Positions 1 to 5,943 of a DNA stretch of 8,737 nt are shown in pieces (positions within the stretch are counted from its first letter, which is position 1; each line of letters starts with the position of its first letter). Both the position numbers and the translations under genes were made by a program. Source of the stretch: Armatimonadota bacterium (GTDB taxonomy: Bacteria > Sysuimicrobiota > Sysuimicrobiia > Sysuimicrobiales > Humicultoraceae); assembly GCA_016199305.1 (NCBI GenBank), contig JACQGZ010000206.1:1-8737 (forward strand). Direction: 5' to 3'. Under the pieces are notes generated by a model, which worked only from the letters and a program-made list of their open reading frames with translations, was not told where the DNA came from and searched no databases.

Positions 1-827
1 ACGTCCTCCGGGAGCGCATGACCCCGGAGCAGGTGGGGCGGCGGGCGGTCGCCGTGAGCCTGAGCGACATCGCGGCGATGGGCGGAGAACCACGGTACGC
101 GCTAGTCTCCCTGCTGCTGCCGCCAGCGGTCGAGGTGCGGTGGGTGGACCGGCTGTATGACGGGCTGGCCTGGGAAGCGGGGCGATGGGCCGTCACCCTC
201 GCCGGCGGCAATATCAGCCGTACCTCCGGCCCTCTGGCCATCGATGTCCTGACCCTGGGTGAGGTGGAGAGCAGCTACGTCCTGCGGCGCACCGGAGCGC
301 GTCCGGGGGACGCCCTCCTGGTCAGCGGCGACCTGGGCCGGGCCGCCGCAGGGCTGCATCTGCTGCGCTCGGGGCACGCCGGCTCGCTCGTGGATGCCTA
401 TGTCACGCCTACCCCGCGCCTGGCCGCAGCACGGGCGATCGCCCGGAGCGGGCTGGCGCACGCGATGCTCGACCTCAGCGACGGGTTGGCCAGCGACCTG
501 CAGCGCCTGGGGGAGGAGAGCGGGGTCGGTGCCCTCGTCGAGGCGCGGCAGCTGCCGATCTCGGTGGAGGTGCGAGAGGCCGCGACGAGCCTCGGGCTGG
601 GTGTCCTGGCGCTGGCCATATCCGGCGGCGAGGACTTTGAATTGCTGGTGGCGGCCCCTCCCGAGCACGTGGAGGCACTCAGTGCGGCGGTGCGTGTCAC
701 CGGGATCCCGCTCACCCGGATCGGGGAGGTCCGCCCGCCGCAGGAGGGCATCGCCATCCGGCACGAGGACGGGGCCGTGCGACCGCTGCGCGATGGGTGG
801 GACCATTTTCCAGGGAGGCCAGCATGA
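1..827 (+). CDS. thiL: Thiamine-monophosphate kinase, 5'-truncated by window edge
   Basis: ThiL phosphorylates thiamine monophosphate with ATP to give thiamine diphosphate, the last step of the pathway in the cytoplasm. The frame is open from the window edge (first full codon at 3), so the ATG at 18 is internal. About 270 residues of a family of roughly 320-330 are present, and the N-terminal 50-60 are missing. Counting from the Met at 18, visible ThiL/PurM-like motifs are SLSDIAAMGG (14-23), GGNISR (63-68), the RTGARPGD turn (91-98) opening the second domain, LDLSDGLASDL (151-161), SGGEDFELL (202-210) and the C-terminal GWDHF (260-264). The usual GGDTT-type motif reads GGNIS here, which I take as lineage variation and not inactivation. 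The stop overlaps the thiD start (ATGA), so the two are translationally coupled. Confidence 0.95.
   Translation, partial: VLRERMTPEQVGRRAVAVSLSDIAAMGGEPRYALVSLLLPPAVEVRWVDRLYDGLAWEAGRWAVTLAGGNISRTSGPLAIDVLTLGEVESSYVLRRTGARPGDALLVSGDLGRAAAGLHLLRSGHAGSLVDAYVTPTPRLAAARAIARSGLAHAMLDLSDGLASDLQRLGEESGVGALVEARQLPISVEVREAATSLGLGVLALAISGGEDFELLVAAPPEHVEALSAAVRVTGIPLTRIGEVRPPQEGIAIRHEDGAVRPLRDGWDHFPGRPA
812..818 (+). promoter_or_regulatory. Shine-Dalgarno site of thiD
   Basis: AGGGAGG lies five bases before the ATG at 824, inside the end of thiL. It decides the thiD start: the upstream in-frame ATG at 797 has no comparable site and would add nine residues absent from the family. Confidence 0.8.
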
Positions 828-1636
828 CGATCAGGCGAGCGCTGTCCATCGCCGGGTCCGACTCCGGCGGCGGCGCGGGGATCCAGGCTGATCTGAAGAC
901 CTTCTCCGCCCTGGGGGTCTTCGGCATGACGGCGATCACCGCGCTGACGGCCCAGAACACGACGGGCGTCGCAGGAATCGTGGAACTGTCGCCGCAGTTT
1001 GTCGCCGAGCAGATCGACATGGTGGTCGCCGACATCGGCGTGGATGCCGTCAAGACGGGTATGCTGGCCAACGCGGGGATCATCGACGCCGTGGCGGATC
1101 GCCTCCGCCACCACCGTCTGCCCAACCTGGTCGTCGACCCGGTGATGATCGCGAAATCGGGAGCGCCCCTCCTGCGCCCGGAGGCGATGGATGCGCTCAA
1201 GCATCTGCTGCTCCCCCTGGCCACGGTGGTCACGCCGAACCTCCACGAGGCCGGTGCCATCACCGGGATGGAGATTCGCACAGTGTCGGAGATGGAGGAG
1301 GCGGCACGACGCATCGCCGCGCTCGGTCCCCGTTACGTCGTCGTCAAGGGGGGTCACCGGCAGGCGGACGCCGTCGATGTGCTGTATGACGGGCGGGTGT
1401 TTACCTATCTGCGACAGGCGCGCATTCCCACCCTGCACACCCATGGCACTGGCTGCATCTTCGCCGCGGCGACTGCCGCCCAGCTTGCCAAAGGAGACAA
1501 GCCTCCAGCGGCGGTTCGGCGGGCGAAGGCGTTCATCACCGCGGCGATTCGCGGGGCGCTGCCATTGGGCAAGGGGCATGGACCGGCCAATCCCATGTAC
1601 GGATTGATGCCTGACGATAGCGGCGAGCCGCGCTGA
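824..1636 (+). CDS. thiD: Hydroxymethylpyrimidine/phosphomethylpyrimidine kinase
   Basis: ThiD phosphorylates HMP and then HMP-phosphate to HMP-PP, the pyrimidine half of thiamine. It belongs to the ribokinase fold, and some family members also act on pyridoxal or pyridoxine. I chose the ATG at 824 over the in-frame ATG at 797 because it gives the standard start (ALSIAGSDSGGGAGIQADLKTF follows within a few residues), has AGGGAGG at 812-818 five bases upstream, and overlaps the thiL stop as ATGA. The product is 270 residues, normal length. Motifs are GSDSGGGAG (11-19), TAQNTTG (42-48), DAVKTGML (74-81), VDPVMIAKSG (104-113), VVKGGH (173-178), THGTGC with the catalytic Cys at 211, and GKGHGPANP (249-257). 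It ends two bases from the convergent ECF gene. With thiL it forms a thiamine pair; a B6 side activity would suit the pdx neighbours but is only a guess. Confidence 0.95.
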   Translation: MTIRRALSIAGSDSGGGAGIQADLKTFSALGVFGMTAITALTAQNTTGVAGIVELSPQFVAEQIDMVVADIGVDAVKTGMLANAGIIDAVADRLRHHRLPNLVVDPVMIAKSGAPLLRPEAMDALKHLLLPLATVVTPNLHEAGAITGMEIRTVSEMEEAARRIAALGPRYVVVKGGHRQADAVDVLYDGRVFTYLRQARIPTLHTHGTGCIFAAATAAQLAKGDKPPAAVRRAKAFITAAIRGALPLGKGHGPANPMYGLMPDDSGEPR

Positions 1637-1638
1637 AG

Positions 1639-2133
1639 CTACGTCGGCCGGAGCGAGACGAGTGCCGGACGGATGGCCGCCGCGATAGCAAGTGTGAGGG
1701 CGCTGTCCACGACATGGTGCAAGACCGTCGTCCCCGTCACCAGTACTCCGTTCTGAAACGTCCCGGTGGCGATCCAGACGACCGCGCCCTCGCCGATCGC
1801 GTGGATCGGCAGGGCGATGGCCAGCGCCCAGAGGAGAGGGCGTCCGGCACGCACCACCACCGCTCCCACCAGTCCCCAGATGACATGGGTGAAGGCCCGC
1901 GCCGCGACGACCGGGCCCAGCGTCAGGAAGAACCCTGCCGTACTGCCCAGCCCCGCCGCCACCGCGACCCAGGGACTGACCGCCATGGCCAGCATCGTGG
2001 GCACGTGGGAAGCCAGGGTCGCCGAGAAGCCGATGGCCGGGATGGCAATTTGCAGGGTCCCCCGGAAATAGAGCGGGATCGCCAGCGACACCGCCGTGAG
2101 TAACCCGGCGACGGCCAGTTCCCGCGTTCTCAT
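1639..2133 (-). CDS. ECF-type vitamin transporter S component (NiaX-like), substrate unassigned
   Basis: This 164-residue, very hydrophobic protein has about six membrane segments (roughly 7-24, 28-40, 44-62, 65-93, 98-121, 130-158). That matches the size and fold of substrate-binding S components of energy-coupling factor vitamin transporters. The stretch around FSATLASHVPTMLAMAVSP (36-54), FTHVIWGLVGA (81-91) and ALPIHAIGE (107-115) resembles, from memory, the NiaX-type S components linked to niacin. No EcfA or EcfT gene is present, so it would use a shared module encoded elsewhere (group II). The ATG at 2133 has a purine-rich GGGGAGGGGG just upstream. It lies 23 bp after pdxT on the same strand and is the third gene of the riboswitch-controlled pdx operon. 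Candidate cargoes are niacin (by sequence), pyridoxine (by operon) or riboflavin (by riboswitch). The S-component call is fairly firm, the substrate is open. Confidence 0.75.
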   Translation of the reverse strand: MRTRELAVAGLLTAVSLAIPLYFRGTLQIAIPAIGFSATLASHVPTMLAMAVSPWVAVAAGLGSTAGFFLTLGPVVAARAFTHVIWGLVGAVVVRAGRPLLWALAIALPIHAIGEGAVVWIATGTFQNGVLVTGTTVLHHVVDSALTLAIAAAIRPALVSLRPT

Positions 2134-2156
2134 ACGACCCCCTCCCCTCAGCGGCG

Positions 2157-2732
2157 TCAGGCCGCCTGGTCAACCATCTGAAGAAAGTATCGATGGAGCG
2201 CTGTCTGCCCCAGCACCTCAGGGTGGAACGTCGCGGCCAGTAACGGGCCCTGGCGGACCAGCACCGGCCGCCCATCATACATCCCCAGCATCTGCACCGG
2301 GGGCCCGACCTCCGTGATGATGGGCGCGCGGATAAAGGCCACGCGCAACGGGGTGGGGCTGATCTGGGGCGCGGTCAGGTCGGCTGCGAAGCTCTCGCGC
2401 TGCCGGCCGTAGGCGTTCCGTTCGACGGCGATGTCCATCAGGCCCAGCAGCGGCGGCGCGCCGCCCCCGGCCCGGCGGGCCAGCAGGATCGCGCCCGCGC
2501 ACGTGCCAAAGATGGGCATCCCCTGCGCGCCGCGTGCCCGGATCGCCTCAGCAAGGCCGTAGCGGTCCATGAGCATCCCGATGGTGGTGGACTCCCCACC
2601 GGGGATGATTAGGGCGTCGGCCGCGCGCAGCTCCTCGGGGGTGCGCACCTCCAGCGTCTGCGCCCCATCGGCGCGCAGCACGGCGATGTGCTCGGCTACG
2701 TCTCCCTGAAGCGCCAGGACGCCCACGCGCAT
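2157..2732 (-). CDS. pdxT: Pyridoxal 5'-phosphate synthase glutaminase subunit
   Basis: PdxT hydrolyses glutamine and channels ammonia to PdxS in the 24-subunit PLP synthase. It is a class I glutamine amidotransferase. The product is 191 residues, the usual length, beginning MRVGVLALQGDVAEH as in the family. The frame stays open further upstream, to an ATG at 2834, but that extension only covers the pdxS 3' end in another frame, so the ATG at 2732 is the start. Motifs are the GGEST oxyanion segment (45-49), FGTCAG with nucleophile Cys78 (75-80), and the FHPE catalytic pair His170/Glu172. The start sits one base after the pdxS TAG, implying coupled translation and matched subunit amounts. The reading frame is intact with all three catalytic residues. 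Confidence 0.96.
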   Translation of the reverse strand: MRVGVLALQGDVAEHIAVLRADGAQTLEVRTPEELRAADALIIPGGESTTIGMLMDRYGLAEAIRARGAQGMPIFGTCAGAILLARRAGGGAPPLLGLMDIAVERNAYGRQRESFAADLTAPQISPTPLRVAFIRAPIITEVGPPVQMLGMYDGRPVLVRQGPLLAATFHPEVLGQTALHRYFLQMVDQAA

Positions 2733-2733
2733 G

Positions 2734-3618
2734 CTACCACCCGCGCACCTGGAGGAGTTCCCCCTCCGGCAGTTTGCGCACGTCGAGGCCCCGCATCGGC
2801 TCGCCCAGACCCTCGGAGGCCCGGGCCAGGACACCGGGGTCGCGGTAGTGGGTCACGGCGTCCACGATCGCCCGCGCTCGCTTCGCCGGGTCCTCGGACT
2901 TGAAGATGCCTGAGCCGACGAAGACACCGTCCGCCCCCAGCTGCATCATCAACGCGGCGTCGGCCGGCGTGGCAATCCCGCCGGCGGCGAAGTTGACCAC
3001 GGGCAGGCGCCCCAGGCGCCTCGTCTCCCCGATAAGGTCGTAGGGTGCGCTCAGCTCCTTGGCGGCAGCCATCAGCTCCTCGTCAGGCAGGGACTGCAGG
3101 GTGCGGATCGCATCCATGATGGCGCGCATGTGGCGCACCGCCTCGACCACATTGCCCGTGCCGGCTTCGCCCTTCGTACGGATCATCGCCGCCGCTTCGC
3201 CGAGGCGGCGCAAGGCCTCGCCCAGATCCCGCGCCCCGCAGACAAAGGGCACGTGAAAGGTGCGCTTGTCGATGTGGTGCCGCTCGTCCGCTGGGGTGAG
3301 GACCTCACTCTCGTCGATGAAGTCCACGCCCAGGGCTTCCAGGATCTGGGCCTCCACGAAATGGCCGATCCGCACCTTCGCCATCACGGGGATGGTCACC
3401 GCCGCCATGATCTCCTTGATCCGCAGCGGGTCGGCCATACGCGCGACGCCGCCCTGCGCGCGGATGTCCGCCGGCACCCGCTCCAGCGCCATCACCGCCA
3501 CGGCCCCCGCCTCCTCGGCCATCTTGGCCTGATCGGCCGTGGTCACGTCCATGATCACCCCGCCCTTCAGCATCTGGGCCAGGCCACGCTTGACGACTTC
3601 GGTGCCAGTCTCGGCCAT
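2734..3618 (-). CDS. pdxS: Pyridoxal 5'-phosphate synthase lyase subunit
   Basis: PdxS builds PLP directly from ribose 5-phosphate (or ribulose 5-phosphate), glyceraldehyde 3-phosphate and ammonia supplied by PdxT. This is the DXP-independent B6 route. The product is 294 residues, full length, a TIM barrel. Catalytic positions match the Bacillus enzyme exactly in number: Asp24 (VIMDVTT), Lys81 ([10 protein letters not shown]) and the swinging Lys149 ([10 protein letters not shown]). The phosphate-binding segments [14 protein letters not shown] and [14 protein letters not shown] are also present. The ATG at 3618 follows a long purine tract with GGGGAGGGAGG. It is the first gene after the FMN-type riboswitch and terminator at 3663-3892, which is an unexpected regulator for this family. 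It is followed by pdxT at one base and an ECF S component. Confidence 0.98.
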   Translation of the reverse strand: MAETGTEVVKRGLAQMLKGGVIMDVTTADQAKMAEEAGAVAVMALERVPADIRAQGGVARMADPLRIKEIMAAVTIPVMAKVRIGHFVEAQILEALGVDFIDESEVLTPADERHHIDKRTFHVPFVCGARDLGEALRRLGEAAAMIRTKGEAGTGNVVEAVRHMRAIMDAIRTLQSLPDEELMAAAKELSAPYDLIGETRRLGRLPVVNFAAGGIATPADAALMMQLGADGVFVGSGIFKSEDPAKRARAIVDAVTHYRDPGVLARASEGLGEPMRGLDVRKLPEGELLQVRGW

Positions 3619-3621
3619 GCG

Positions 3622-3640
3622 ACCTCCCTCCCCTCTTCCT
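3622..3640 (-). promoter_or_regulatory. Shine-Dalgarno tract of pdxS
   Basis: On the minus strand the bases before the pdxS ATG form a long purine run containing GGGGAGG (8 bases from the ATG) and GGAGG (4 bases from the ATG). It lies downstream of the riboswitch terminator and is not part of that stem, so control looks transcriptional, not by hiding the ribosome site. Confidence 0.7.
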
Positions 3641-3662
3641 GCCGCTGCCGGGCGGGCAAAGC

Positions 3663-3689
3663 AAAAGGACGCCCGAACTCGGGCGTCCT
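3663..3689 (-). terminator. Intrinsic terminator, expression platform of the FMN riboswitch
   Basis: On the minus strand AGGACGCCCGA and TCGGGCGTCCT form a perfect inverted repeat (arms 3679-3689 and 3666-3676) separated by two bases, so the real hairpin has a slightly wider loop. It is followed at once by TTTTGCTTT. It sits 26 bp after the riboswitch P1 stem and 44 bp before pdxS, the classic place for an attenuator. A small GC hairpin (GGCGC/GCGCC, 3693-3706) lies between. It would also stop read-through from the heme operon. Confidence 0.87.
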
Positions 3690-3714
3690 CGGGGCGCTCA
3701 GGCGCCGGCTCCTC

Positions 3715-3892
3715 GCAGCCCTTACCTCGTACGGACTATACCGTCGACCCCGGAATTCCACCGGGCCACGGCCGATCCACGCTCCCCAGAAATTCGCGCA
3801 GCGAATTTCTGGGGATCGTCGGCCTCACGGGCTGTCACCGCCGATCGGGAATCGACGCCACAACGGCGCCTCACCCTGCCCCGAAGGGCTGC
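3715..3892 (-). ncRNA. FMN riboswitch (RFN element), leader of pdxS
   Basis: The minus strand carries the full RFN consensus in order: GGGGCAGGGUGA (3882-3871), AUUCCCGAUCGGCGGU, AGCCCGUGAG, GGUGGAAUUCCGG, then GUCGACGGUAUAGUCC and a J6/1 strand ending GAGGUAAGG. P1 is a perfect 9-bp helix, GCAGCCCUU (3892-3884) with AAGGGCUGC (3723-3715). Two parts are enlarged: a 6-bp hairpin GGCGCC/GGCGUC sits in the P2 loop, and the variable P4 arm holds a perfect 14-bp stem. The element is 178 nt. Downstream lie an intrinsic terminator and then pdxS, so ligand binding most likely ends transcription. Family members usually precede riboflavin synthesis or transport genes; none is seen here. I am confident of the class. 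The exact ligand is less sure because several J6/1 bases differ from consensus. Confidence 0.95.
3784..3814 (-). repeat. Perfect 14-bp inverted repeat inside riboswitch P4
   Basis: CCCCAGAAATTCGC (3784-3797) and GCGAATTTCTGGGG (3801-3814) are exact reverse complements around a 3-base loop. The flanking GGCCGA/UCGGCC arms (3819-3824 with 3770-3775 in the RNA) also pair, so it is the tip of an unusually long P4 arm. P4 is the known size-variable arm of FMN riboswitches. There is no T run after it on either strand, so it is not a terminator. Confidence 0.85.
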
Positions 3893-3916
3893 AAGCCTTC
3901 GGTGCTCCTCAAACAT

Positions 3917-3945
3917 ATCGTAGTCTCCGGCCATCACAGCGTCAA
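3917..3945 (-). promoter_or_regulatory. Sigma70-type promoter for riboswitch-pdxST-ECF operon
   Basis: On the minus strand the -35 box TTGACG (3945-3940) is separated by exactly 17 bp from TACGAT (3922-3917). The predicted start is near 3909-3911, about 18 bases before the riboswitch P1 stem. The TGA inside the -35 box is the hemH stop codon. CGCTGT occurs twice nine bases apart around the -35 box (3945-3950 and 3936-3941), possibly chance. This promoter would free the pdx operon from the heme operon. Confidence 0.72.
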
Positions 3946-4859
3946 CAGCGCTCAGCCAGGGGGTTGAGATGCTTTTGCGCGATCGCGGCCAGGGTCTCAA
4001 TGAACGAGGGGTCGGCGTTGAGCGATCCCGTGCGCACCAGTCGTATCCCAAAGGATTCGGCGAGCTGGCGTGCTTCCACGTCGATGTCGTAGAGGACCTC
4101 CAGGTGGTCGGCGACAAAGCCGGCGGGGCAGACGACCACCTCCCGGGCGCCCCCGGCGTGTAGCTCCCGCAGGACGTCCAGGATATCCGGGCCGAGCCAC
4201 GGTTCGCCGGTGGCGCTGGCGCTCTGGAAGGCGACAGACCAGCGCCGGACCTCTGCGGCCCGGGCCACCGCCCCGGCGGTCTCGTGCAACTGCGCGACGT
4301 AGGGATCGCCCCACTCCAGGATGCGCTCCGGCAGGCTATGCGCGGTGAAGACCACCGGGGGCGCCTCCGGATCGCCAAGACTGCGCCGGGCCTCACGGAC
4401 CCGGTCGGCCAGCGCGTCGAGGAAGAGCGGGTGGAGGTGCCACGACTCGACATACGCCATCTGGGGACCGCCGGCGCGGGCCGCCGCCTCCGCTACCGCC
4501 GTGATGTACCCGCCGATGCTCATCCGGGAGTAGTGCGGGGCCAGGGCGATGGCCACCGCCCGCGCGATCCCGTCGGCCCGCATCTGATCCACCGTCTCGG
4601 CGATGAAGGGATGCCAGTGCTTCATCCCGACGTAGACGGGGAGGCCGACGCGTGCGGCGAGGGCCTCCGCCTGCGCCTGCGTGATGCGCCGCAGCGGGGA
4701 GGAGCCGCCGATCGCGCGGTAGCGCGCCCGCAACCCCTCGACCTGCTCGGGCGTGGGCGTCCGGCCGCCGCGGATGTGGGTGTAATACCCCTCTACATCC
4801 TCCAGGGTGGCCGGGCTGCCGTAGGCCATCAGCAGGACCGCGCTGGTCTCGGCGGCCAC
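3942..4859 (-). CDS. hemH: Ferrochelatase, coproporphyrin-type (CpfC/HemH)
   Basis: It inserts ferrous iron into the porphyrin. In the Bacillus-like route the substrate is coproporphyrin III, giving coproheme for HemQ. The product is 305 residues, close to the soluble Bacillus enzyme and without the C-terminal extension or Fe-S cysteines of other ferrochelatases. Motifs are LLMAYGSP with Tyr13 (the iron-ligand position in the Bacillus enzyme), GYYTHIRGGRTPTPEQ, AIGGSSPL (49-56), VESWHLHP, FTAHSLPER with catalytic His174 (171-179), and GFVADHLEVLYD with Glu254 (247-258). I chose a GTG start at 4859, one base after the hemE TAG. Upstream codons in frame, to an ATG at 4949, only overlap hemE, and the Met at 4826 would cut the first strand. 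It is last in the heme operon, and its stop codon lies in the next promoter. Confidence 0.95.
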   Translation of the reverse strand: MAAETSAVLLMAYGSPATLEDVEGYYTHIRGGRTPTPEQVEGLRARYRAIGGSSPLRRITQAQAEALAARVGLPVYVGMKHWHPFIAETVDQMRADGIARAVAIALAPHYSRMSIGGYITAVAEAAARAGGPQMAYVESWHLHPLFLDALADRVREARRSLGDPEAPPVVFTAHSLPERILEWGDPYVAQLHETAGAVARAAEVRRWSVAFQSASATGEPWLGPDILDVLRELHAGGAREVVVCPAGFVADHLEVLYDIDVEARQLAESFGIRLVRTGSLNADPSFIETLAAIAQKHLNPLAERC

Positions 4860-4860
4860 C

Positions 4861-5943
4861 CTACCCGGCTCCGGCCGGCTCGTGCCGGTAGGTGTGGACG
4901 ACTTCCACCAGGCGCTGCAGGGTCTCCGGTGGGGTCCCCGGCAGCACACCGTGGCCGAGGTTGAAGATGTGTCCCGGCCGGTCGGCGCCGCCGCGCAGGA
5001 TCTCCGCGGCGCGCGCCGCCACGATAGAGAACGGGGCTAACGCCGTCGCCGGGTCCAGGTTCCCCTGGATGCCCGAGCGGTAGCCGGTCCGGCGCCACGC
5101 CTCGTCGAGGGGAATGCGCCAGTCGACGCCCAGGACATCCCCACCAGCCTCGACGAGTAGGGGCAAGATCCCCGCCGCCCCCGTGGCGAAGTGAATCGTT
5201 GGAATGTCCAGGGCGCGGACGGCCTCGAAGATCCTGCGCGCGTGCGGGAGGACGAATTCCCGGTAGTCGTCCGGCCCCAGCGCCCCCGCCCACGAGTCGA
5301 AGAGTTGCACGGCGTGGACCCCGGCATCCACCTGTGCCCCCAAATAGGCGATCGTGGCCTCGGTCAGCCGCTCCATCAGCTGCTCCCAGGTCGCCCGCTG
5401 CGTGAGCATGACGACCTTGGTCTCGGTAAAGTCCCGCGCGGGGCCGCCCTCGATCAGGTAGGAGGCCAGGGTGAAGGGCCCGCCGGCGAAACCGATCAGC
5501 GGCACGGGGGACTCGCGCCCGGCGATGCGGATGGCCTCTAGCACCGCCGGCACGTGCGCCTGTGGCTCAAAGGGCTGCAGGCGAGCGACGGCCGCGGCGT
5601 CCCGCAGCGGAGCGTCGAGGACCGGGCCGACATTCTCCCGGAACGTGAAGGCGACGCCCATGCCCAGAAATGGCAGCGTGATGTCGGCGAACAGCACCGC
5701 GGCGTCGACGCCGAGGCGACGCACCGGGAGGAGCATCACGCGGGCGCAGAGTTCGGCGTTGCGGAAGATGTCCATCAGGGAGTACCGCTCGCGGAGGGCC
5801 CGGTACTGCGGATCGTAGCGGCCCGCCTGACGCATGAACCACACGGGCGTCCGATCGACCGGTTCCCGCCGACAGGCCCGGAGGAACCGGTCGTTGGCCG
5901 GGAGGGAACGAGGCGGAGATGCGACGTCGCGCACGGCCGTCAC
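4861..5943 (-). CDS. hemE: Uroporphyrinogen decarboxylase
   Basis: HemE removes four acetate carboxyls from uroporphyrinogen III to give coproporphyrinogen III, without cofactor, in the cytoplasm. The product is 360 residues, normal for a TIM-barrel HemE. The N-terminal signature PVWFMRQAGRY (33-43) carries the substrate-binding Arg38 and Arg42. FADITLPFLGMG has the key Asp87, GFAGGPFTLASYLIEGG (151-167) has the conserved Tyr162, QLFDSWAG (213-220) holds Ser217, and FNLGHGVLPGTPPE (327-340) is the C-terminal signature. The start is GTG at 5943, overlapping the hemL stop as GTGA. A second GTG three codons on (5934) is possible because the ribosome site is weak in both cases. It lies one base before hemH. 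Confidence 0.97.
   Translation of the reverse strand: MTAVRDVASPPRSLPANDRFLRACRREPVDRTPVWFMRQAGRYDPQYRALRERYSLMDIFRNAELCARVMLLPVRRLGVDAAVLFADITLPFLGMGVAFTFRENVGPVLDAPLRDAAAVARLQPFEPQAHVPAVLEAIRIAGRESPVPLIGFAGGPFTLASYLIEGGPARDFTETKVVMLTQRATWEQLMERLTEATIAYLGAQVDAGVHAVQLFDSWAGALGPDDYREFVLPHARRIFEAVRALDIPTIHFATGAAGILPLLVEAGGDVLGVDWRIPLDEAWRRTGYRSGIQGNLDPATALAPFSIVAARAAEILRGGADRPGHIFNLGHGVLPGTPPETLQRLVEVVHTYRHEPAGAG

Noticed and set aside
1619..1632. Possible bidirectional terminator between thiD and the ECF gene.
   Set aside because: The stem is only about four pairs and is not followed by T residues on either strand.
398..2278. A 626-residue open frame on the minus strand.
   Set aside because: It lies antisense to thiL and thiD and crosses the ECF gene and pdxT in another frame. 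Its product is arginine-, glycine- and histidine-rich low-complexity sequence, as expected from GC-rich shadow frames.
2733..2834. Longer N-terminus for PdxT.
   Set aside because: The extra 34 residues are pdxS sequence in another frame and match nothing in the family. The ATG at 2732 gives the canonical MRVGVLALQGD start.
3784..3814. Perfect inverted repeat considered as a REP element, IS end or terminator.
   Set aside because: It fits exactly as the tip of the riboswitch P4 arm, has no T run and no transposase or target duplication nearby, and I saw no second copy in the window.
3619..3941. A T-box or TPP/other leader in front of pdxS.
   Set aside because: The ordered RFN consensus blocks and P1 identify the FMN class; no T-box sequence or TPP motif was seen.
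3130..4092. A 320-residue open frame on the plus strand across pdxS, the gap and hemH.
   Set aside because: It is antisense to two clear genes and runs through the riboswitch and terminator. The protein has no recognisable motifs.
3722..4453. A 243-residue minus-strand open frame reading through the leader region.
   Set aside because: It is a different frame of hemH that continues into the riboswitch. The conserved structure of the RNA explains the intergenic part.
4860..4949. Longer N-terminus for ferrochelatase.
   Set aside because: The extra residues overlap the hemE C-terminus out of frame. A GTG start at 4859 immediately after the hemE stop gives the expected family N-terminus.
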